Part shown: piece by piece, positions 59,340-64,000 of the stretch | Layout: every line of letters begins with the position of its first letter | How positions within the stretch are numbered: position 1 is the stretch's first letter | Source: Tanytarsus gracilentus | Lineage: Eukaryota; Arthropoda; Insecta; Diptera; Chironomidae | Reading direction: 5' to 3' | Assembly: GCA_038502055.1 (NCBI GenBank) | Contig: JAXRKN010000042.1 | Coordinates: 3,782,001 to 3,846,000, forward strand | Length of the DNA: 64,000 nucleotides | The notes under the pieces: generated by a model | The model's input: only the letters and a program-made list of their open reading frames with translations | The model's database searches: none | What the model was told of the DNA's origin: nothing | Position numbers and translations under genes: made by a program

Positions 59340-61855
59340 TTAACTACTCCGCTGCTCATAGGTTAAAATAAAATCAATAAATTTATCCCATGATGATTTA
59401 AAGATCATCGCTGAATATTTCTTTTCAGCAGCCGTCATAGCAGAATACTTAATCGAATTCCATGCTAACTGTTTGAGTAAGTGGAGAGCTGTATCCGCTG
59501 GAGCAAAAGCCATCAAAGCATAATAGAAATCATATGACAAACCTTTTGCATTCCAAAATCCTGGATCATCATTCGAAATCTGCATAGTTTTGGAGGAAGT
59601 TTAATGATTTCACGTGAGTGTGATCTGTTTAACAATTAAAAAATCATTTGTGTTGGTGAGTTCGGATGAATTTAAAAAAATTCCTAGTAACTTCGAAAAT
59701 AAACAAAGAAGATGCAACGATGATTTTTAATATTAACGTTTTTCGGATAAAATCTCCAAACTGACCCAATTACAAAAGATTTTTTCAGCACGGATGCAAA
59801 CGTGGAAGAAAGCTTACCACAATAGGAACATTTTCCGAAATAAAAAATGTAGCAGGGTGGTTCCTCAAATCCTGTAATTTATATTTTTTTTAATAAATAT
59901 TAGGAAAAATAAATAAATAAAAACCTGCACAAGATGAAGAACTTGATTTGATATTGGACAAATTTCAATTGCAATATCTTTTTCCCTAAATGCAGCCCAA
60001 AGCACTGGGTGTTTATAAAGTGAGTATCCATGACCTATTCTTTTTGTGTTCATCAATATCGCATCAATCAAATTGACATCGGCTTCTGTATTGAACCAAT
60101 TTGTTTCGCCAGCATGAAAATAAAATCGACCGTCTTGAGAGATTTCTTTTAACTTATGGACATAAGCTGATAGCGGCTTTCCGATATCCTCCTGACCCAC
60201 CATATCAAAACCTATAACAAAATTGGGGAAATTTTTTCGGAGCTCAACAAATTTTTGCATTCTGGACTCCACTGTAGAATTATCTATATTTCTAGATGCA
60301 GTAACAATTATTTTGACTCCAAGAAAAAGTGGATGATCTTTTTTAAAATCTTCAACTAATTTCATTAGAACTCCTGCCATATCATCACTGCTCAATCTAT
60401 TAGAATTTTCATCAATAACCTAGATACAGATCAGATAAGATAAATTCAAAATTAAATAACTTTAGAGATTTTTAACTTACACTACCCATGCCAGTTCTCA
60501 TCTCAATGTACATGACATTGTCTTCATATAATTCTTCGAACAGACGCCAATGAAAAGCTTTATAGGTAGGTAGATAATCTAAAACGCCATTCAAAGCGTT
60601 AAACATGTTTTGAAATTTTCGCCAGACGCTGTTGACTGAATATTTAAAATTAATTAAAATTACAGTTCACTTGTATTTTAGTTACTACTCACTGTCAGGA
60701 TAATCTATTTCAGGTTGACTTGAATATAGGTTAATTAACTTTTCTAGTTCCTTATCAAATTCATTTTTGTTTTTCGATTGCTCTCTCAATTTTATCACAG
60801 GAATTGCTTCGTTCAAACATTGTTTTGTTGATCTGGAACAACGAATCGATTAAAATCAGATAAAAATTTTTTGATTCCCACACGTGAAATAGATCCAACC
60901 ATCCCCAGCTCTAACAAAATGTAAAGAGCTGGCCTACCCACATTACAAATCAAACAAACGTTTAACATAAGCAAAAATAATCGTCCGTAGTTAGTACTTT
61001 TTGCTTTGTGTCACAGTTGGTTTTGCTGGATCCCAACAAAGAAAATTTAATTCTCTCTGTGAGTCAAAATAATTTTTTTTGAAATTATATATTTTATCGT
61101 TTCAATGTGAAACATTCGCACAGGAGTGCTTATTTAAACACTTCTAAGCAAGAATGGGTGCAATTTTGACTATTAAAATACATTAAATTGAGAAGTTAAA
61201 GGAAACAACACGATGAGATTAATTTGATTCCTTAAAACTCAGTTTAATACTACAAAAAGATAAATTTGAAAAAAAAATTGTTTCTCAGAGTGGCATACAA
61301 TAAACTATATATCTAAAAAACTTACATAGTTTGTAGCATCAGTCCTTCAGTTCCATTACAAAGCTTCACATCAGCACGATAAGTTAAATTTTTGATAATC
61401 CATTCACTAGAAACACCAGCGGTATTGTGAATATGTAAGACACCACCCTTTGGAAGCTTTTTAATGATTTCAAAAATCGGATCTTTGTCGATTAAATCTT
61501 TTGCGTGGAAAAAATGCTTCGAAGGGGCAAAAAGCGCTGGCTCTGTAATTCCTTGCTGAATGGATTTTTCTTTCATTTGTAAAAGTATTTTATCAGCCAA
61601 CTGTTCTTTTGGATTTAGGTACATACTTCCGCCAGTTCTCATTATTTGTTCCGCTTTAATAATGTTTGTTCGTACTTCATCGTATTCTTAAAATTCAAAC
61701 GTATATCAGAAAAAAATAAAAATAAATTAATAATTCCCTTCGACTATTCACTCACTGAAAGAATTCTCACTTAATTGACTGTTAAAGATCGTTGCTAACA
61801 AAACATTACTTATGCATGCAATTTTGATGAAGATTAACAAGTAAAACTTTCCCAT
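59340..61855 (-). CDS. Adgf: ADGF-type secreted adenosine deaminase
   Basis: Join on the minus strand 61855-61756, 61686-61326, 60832-60693, 60635-60481, 60419-59925, 59871-59818, 59579-59340; 514 aa. It is an adenosine deaminase-related growth factor (ADA2/CECR1 family) that converts extracellular adenosine to inosine. An N-terminal hydrophobic segment (MGKFYLLIFIKIACISNVLLA) acts as signal peptide. Zinc and catalytic residues are intact: HIH at 118-120, HAGE with Glu357, His382 in RIGHG, and Asp439/Asp440 in SNDDP. YIEMRTG and IEICPISNQVL are further family blocks. The ADGF-specific N-terminal dimerisation region precedes HIH. Which ADGF paralogue (A-E) this is cannot be settled from the sequence alone. 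Confidence 0.92.
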
Positions 61856-62514
61856 TATTTCCCCTCGCCTAGCAAGTATTTTAAAAATTCTACTGCCTTT
61901 GATGCAGTTTCGATTGAGACTGAGAAAGATTTAGAGGTTTTATAAAAAAAATATAAATTCAACTTGAATAAAATTTGAATTTTGTGCTGTAATTTTAAAT
62001 TTTTTAACGAACATTCTACGAGTCTTTATCGCAAGAAGTGACAATAATTTAATGACTCATTTTTTTGTAACACGCCTGCGACATAATTTGTAATAACCTT
62101 GGTATTTTATGTATTGACACTTTCTTGTTTGTCATTTATTCTTATAATAACAAACCGAAACTTTCACATAAACTTTAATTTTTACAAGGGTGATATTAAA
62201 GTGTAAATCAGTATAAATAATTAGATTATTAATGGATATAAAAGCGTACTTAAAATATATATTTTGAAAAAAATGCCGGCTACGCGACAACAACACCCTC
62301 GATTGGGATATGATTTTTTTATATATTTGTACACAATAAACACTGTTTTTTTCCACCTTTCAACATATAAAAGCTGTAATAAAGTGATTTTAGGACTAAT
62401 GCGTTGATGAATTAACAAACTTTATTTGAACAAAATACTATCAAAAATAAATTCAAGATAATTCATTGAAATTTCTGTTTTCGTTCCTCAATATTTTTCG
62501 TTAGCCTAACAAGA
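61856..62514. promoter_or_regulatory. ADGF/ionotropic receptor divergent region
   Basis: 659 bp of AT-rich DNA between divergent start codons. It must contain both promoters. No individual element could be assigned. Confidence 0.35.
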
Positions 62515-64000
62515 ATGGCCAAAAAAGTAATATTTCTTTGTTTTTTAAAAATTTCATTAGTAATCTGCAGAGTATTTTATCAGCAAAATAGCTTGCATGG
62601 ATATGGGGAGTCAATTAATCCGATAATTTCATTTTTTAAGAATTGTGGATTTAATTCTATTAAGTTGAATGTTGCCAACTCGAACAACAATGAAGCTTTG
62701 GATATAGCAACTAAAATAATAAAAGAAAATAATCTTGTAACTATTCTTATGAAAGTATCATCCAATGGTGTCACACCTACAAACAATAAATCACCTACCA
62801 TTTTAATATTAGAATCAGCGAGTGAACTTAGCATGATTGAGTTATTAATATCATCCGAATACTCAAAATATTTCTTGGTGGTTGTAACGAAACAAATTTT
62901 CCCGAACATTACTGAAGTTTTAAAAACGTTTAGAAAATATTTAATGCTCGATGTAAATTTTTTGATGAAAAAAGGTCATCAATTTTTGCTCTTCACTTTT
63001 TTTCCTTTTAGCAATGGAAAATGTGGAGAAGATTTCAATCTGAAATTAATAAGCTCATTCAGTGATGGAATTTGGAGTGATAAAAGATTTTACCCCCAAA
63101 AAGTTAACGATTTAAAAAGGTGTGAAATTAAAATCGGTGTCAACCCAAGCTTGCCATTCACTATGGTAGAAATAAATAATCAAACAAATTTAAAAAGATT
63201 TGATGGTATCGAAGTTGAAACAATTAGAACGCTGGGTAACGAATTCAATTTTAATCCAACCTTCGATGGTCCTTTTCCGGTGATAGGGACAGTTTACAAT
63301 AACGGAAGTTCAACTGGCTTGCTTTCATTGGTTCACGAGAAAAAAGTTGATGTGGTAATCGGAACGCTATCGCTACAACTTGAACGTTTAAAATTTCTAT
63401 CCGGTACTACATTTTATATGTCAGATTCTTCAATTCTAACTATGCCTCAAACAACAACAATTTCACCTTTTGAAAAGCTTCATATGCCGTTTGATATCAT
63501 CATTTGGTCGCTTATTATCACAATGTACATTGTTGGTATACTAATTGTCACTCTAACTCGCCTCGTATCAAAAACCGTTTACGAATTCGTAGTAGGGCGT
63601 AAAGTGTCGCATCCGATATTAAACATGCTAATCGCATTTTTAGGAACTACACAGAAGTTACTTCCACAAAGTACATTTTCAAGGTTTTTGTTGGCCAAAT
63701 TTCTAATATTTTGCTTAGTAATGCGAGGACTTTACCAAGGAAAATTATTCGACATCATGCATAGGGAAATTTTCGAGAAAGAAGCAAAAACTTTTGACGA
63801 GTTGATTGAAAGAAATTTTTACTTTTATGCTTATGAAAGCTTAAGCAGAAGAGTAGAAGGATTTAAATTTGCACACAGGCAAGCAACTCTCGATTAATAT
63901 CTCTGAGAAATTGTAAATTTTATTAATTTTTTTTGTTTCATTTAAGAATGATTGTCATACCATTCGCGGATATTGAAAAGTATCAGCGTAAAACACTCGA
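62515..64000 (+). CDS. Divergent ionotropic receptor (chemosensory), 3' end beyond window
   Basis: Join 62515-63878, 63947 to the window edge; at least 472 aa. It is a ligand-gated channel of the insect ionotropic receptor (IR) family, related to glutamate receptors and usually found in chemosensory neurons. Seen: a signal peptide (MAKKVIFLCFLKISLVICRV), a short N-terminal region, ligand-binding lobe S1 (IKIGVNPSLPFTMVE, about 205-219), first transmembrane segment about 327-347, pore region about 366-378, second membrane segment about 391-404, then the start of lobe S2. The canonical Arg of glutamate binding is not evident, as in divergent IRs. The frame would stop at 63897 unless a GC-AG intron (63879-63946) is removed; after removal it reads on as RMIVIPFADIEKYQRKTL. 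The exact IR number cannot be given. Confidence 0.85.

Noticed and set aside
1..64000. tRNA, rRNA, known insect microRNA seeds and CRISPR arrays
   Set aside because: Reading both strands I found no tRNA box A/B pair with a cloverleaf, no rRNA segment, no familiar mature microRNA sequence and no spacer-repeat array. A dedicated scan (tRNAscan-SE, Infernal) could still find diverged examples.

Overview
The window reads as nuclear DNA of an insect, most likely a small-genome, AT-rich dipteran such as a midge. The order and midge placement are inference from gene content and compactness. Genes carry many short GT-AG introns (about 50-130 nt). Every recognisable product has a clear insect counterpart: Inx3, sponge, an ADGF adenosine deaminase, Nucleostemin 1 and a divergent ionotropic receptor. 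There is no sign of bacterial operons, CRISPR, plasmid or viral genes.

Left block (1-5.7 kb): the ER chaperone RAP (LRPAP1) is convergent with the ribosome-biogenesis helicase DDX10/Dbp4. DDX10 shares a short head-to-head promoter with the deacetylase Sirt2.

Hmx domain (5.7-30 kb): one homeobox gene, Hmx (14182-18171, minus), sits alone in about 24 kb of otherwise gene-free DNA, as developmental regulators often do. Its homeobox is cut by three introns and includes a 21-nt exon. The gene-free flanks contain an inverted set of duplicated blocks. Two cores (6244-6691 with 21147-21593; 9600-10375 with 27241-28016) are 98-99% identical. Around the second, the flanks align at only roughly 75-80%, as does a third block in Hmx intron 2 (15158-15346 with 23743-23916). 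The block order is permuted between the arms. A copied Sirt2 3' tail (12972-13150) and an interspersed repeat with three 120-bp tandem units (19181-19992) also lie here.

Compact housekeeping block (30-38.1 kb): Nop14 (plus) converges with CstF64 (minus). CstF64 is head-to-head with mitochondrial peroxiredoxin Prx3 (plus). Prx3 converges with Nucleostemin 1 (minus), which is followed by mRpS11 (minus). Themes are rRNA processing, mRNA 3'-end formation and mitochondrial function.

sponge/DOCK block (38.6-57.6 kb): a 15-exon DOCK3/4-type Rac/Rap GEF (1907 aa as modelled, with an 18-nt microexon). Its 10.5-kb intron carries the gap-junction gene Inx3 on the opposite strand.

Right block (59.3-64 kb): an ADGF-type secreted adenosine deaminase (minus) and a divergent ionotropic receptor (plus). 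The receptor gene has a probable GC-AG intron and runs off the window.

All exon joins were deduced by hand from reading frame, splice consensus and family alignment recalled from general knowledge. Nothing was searched against a database.
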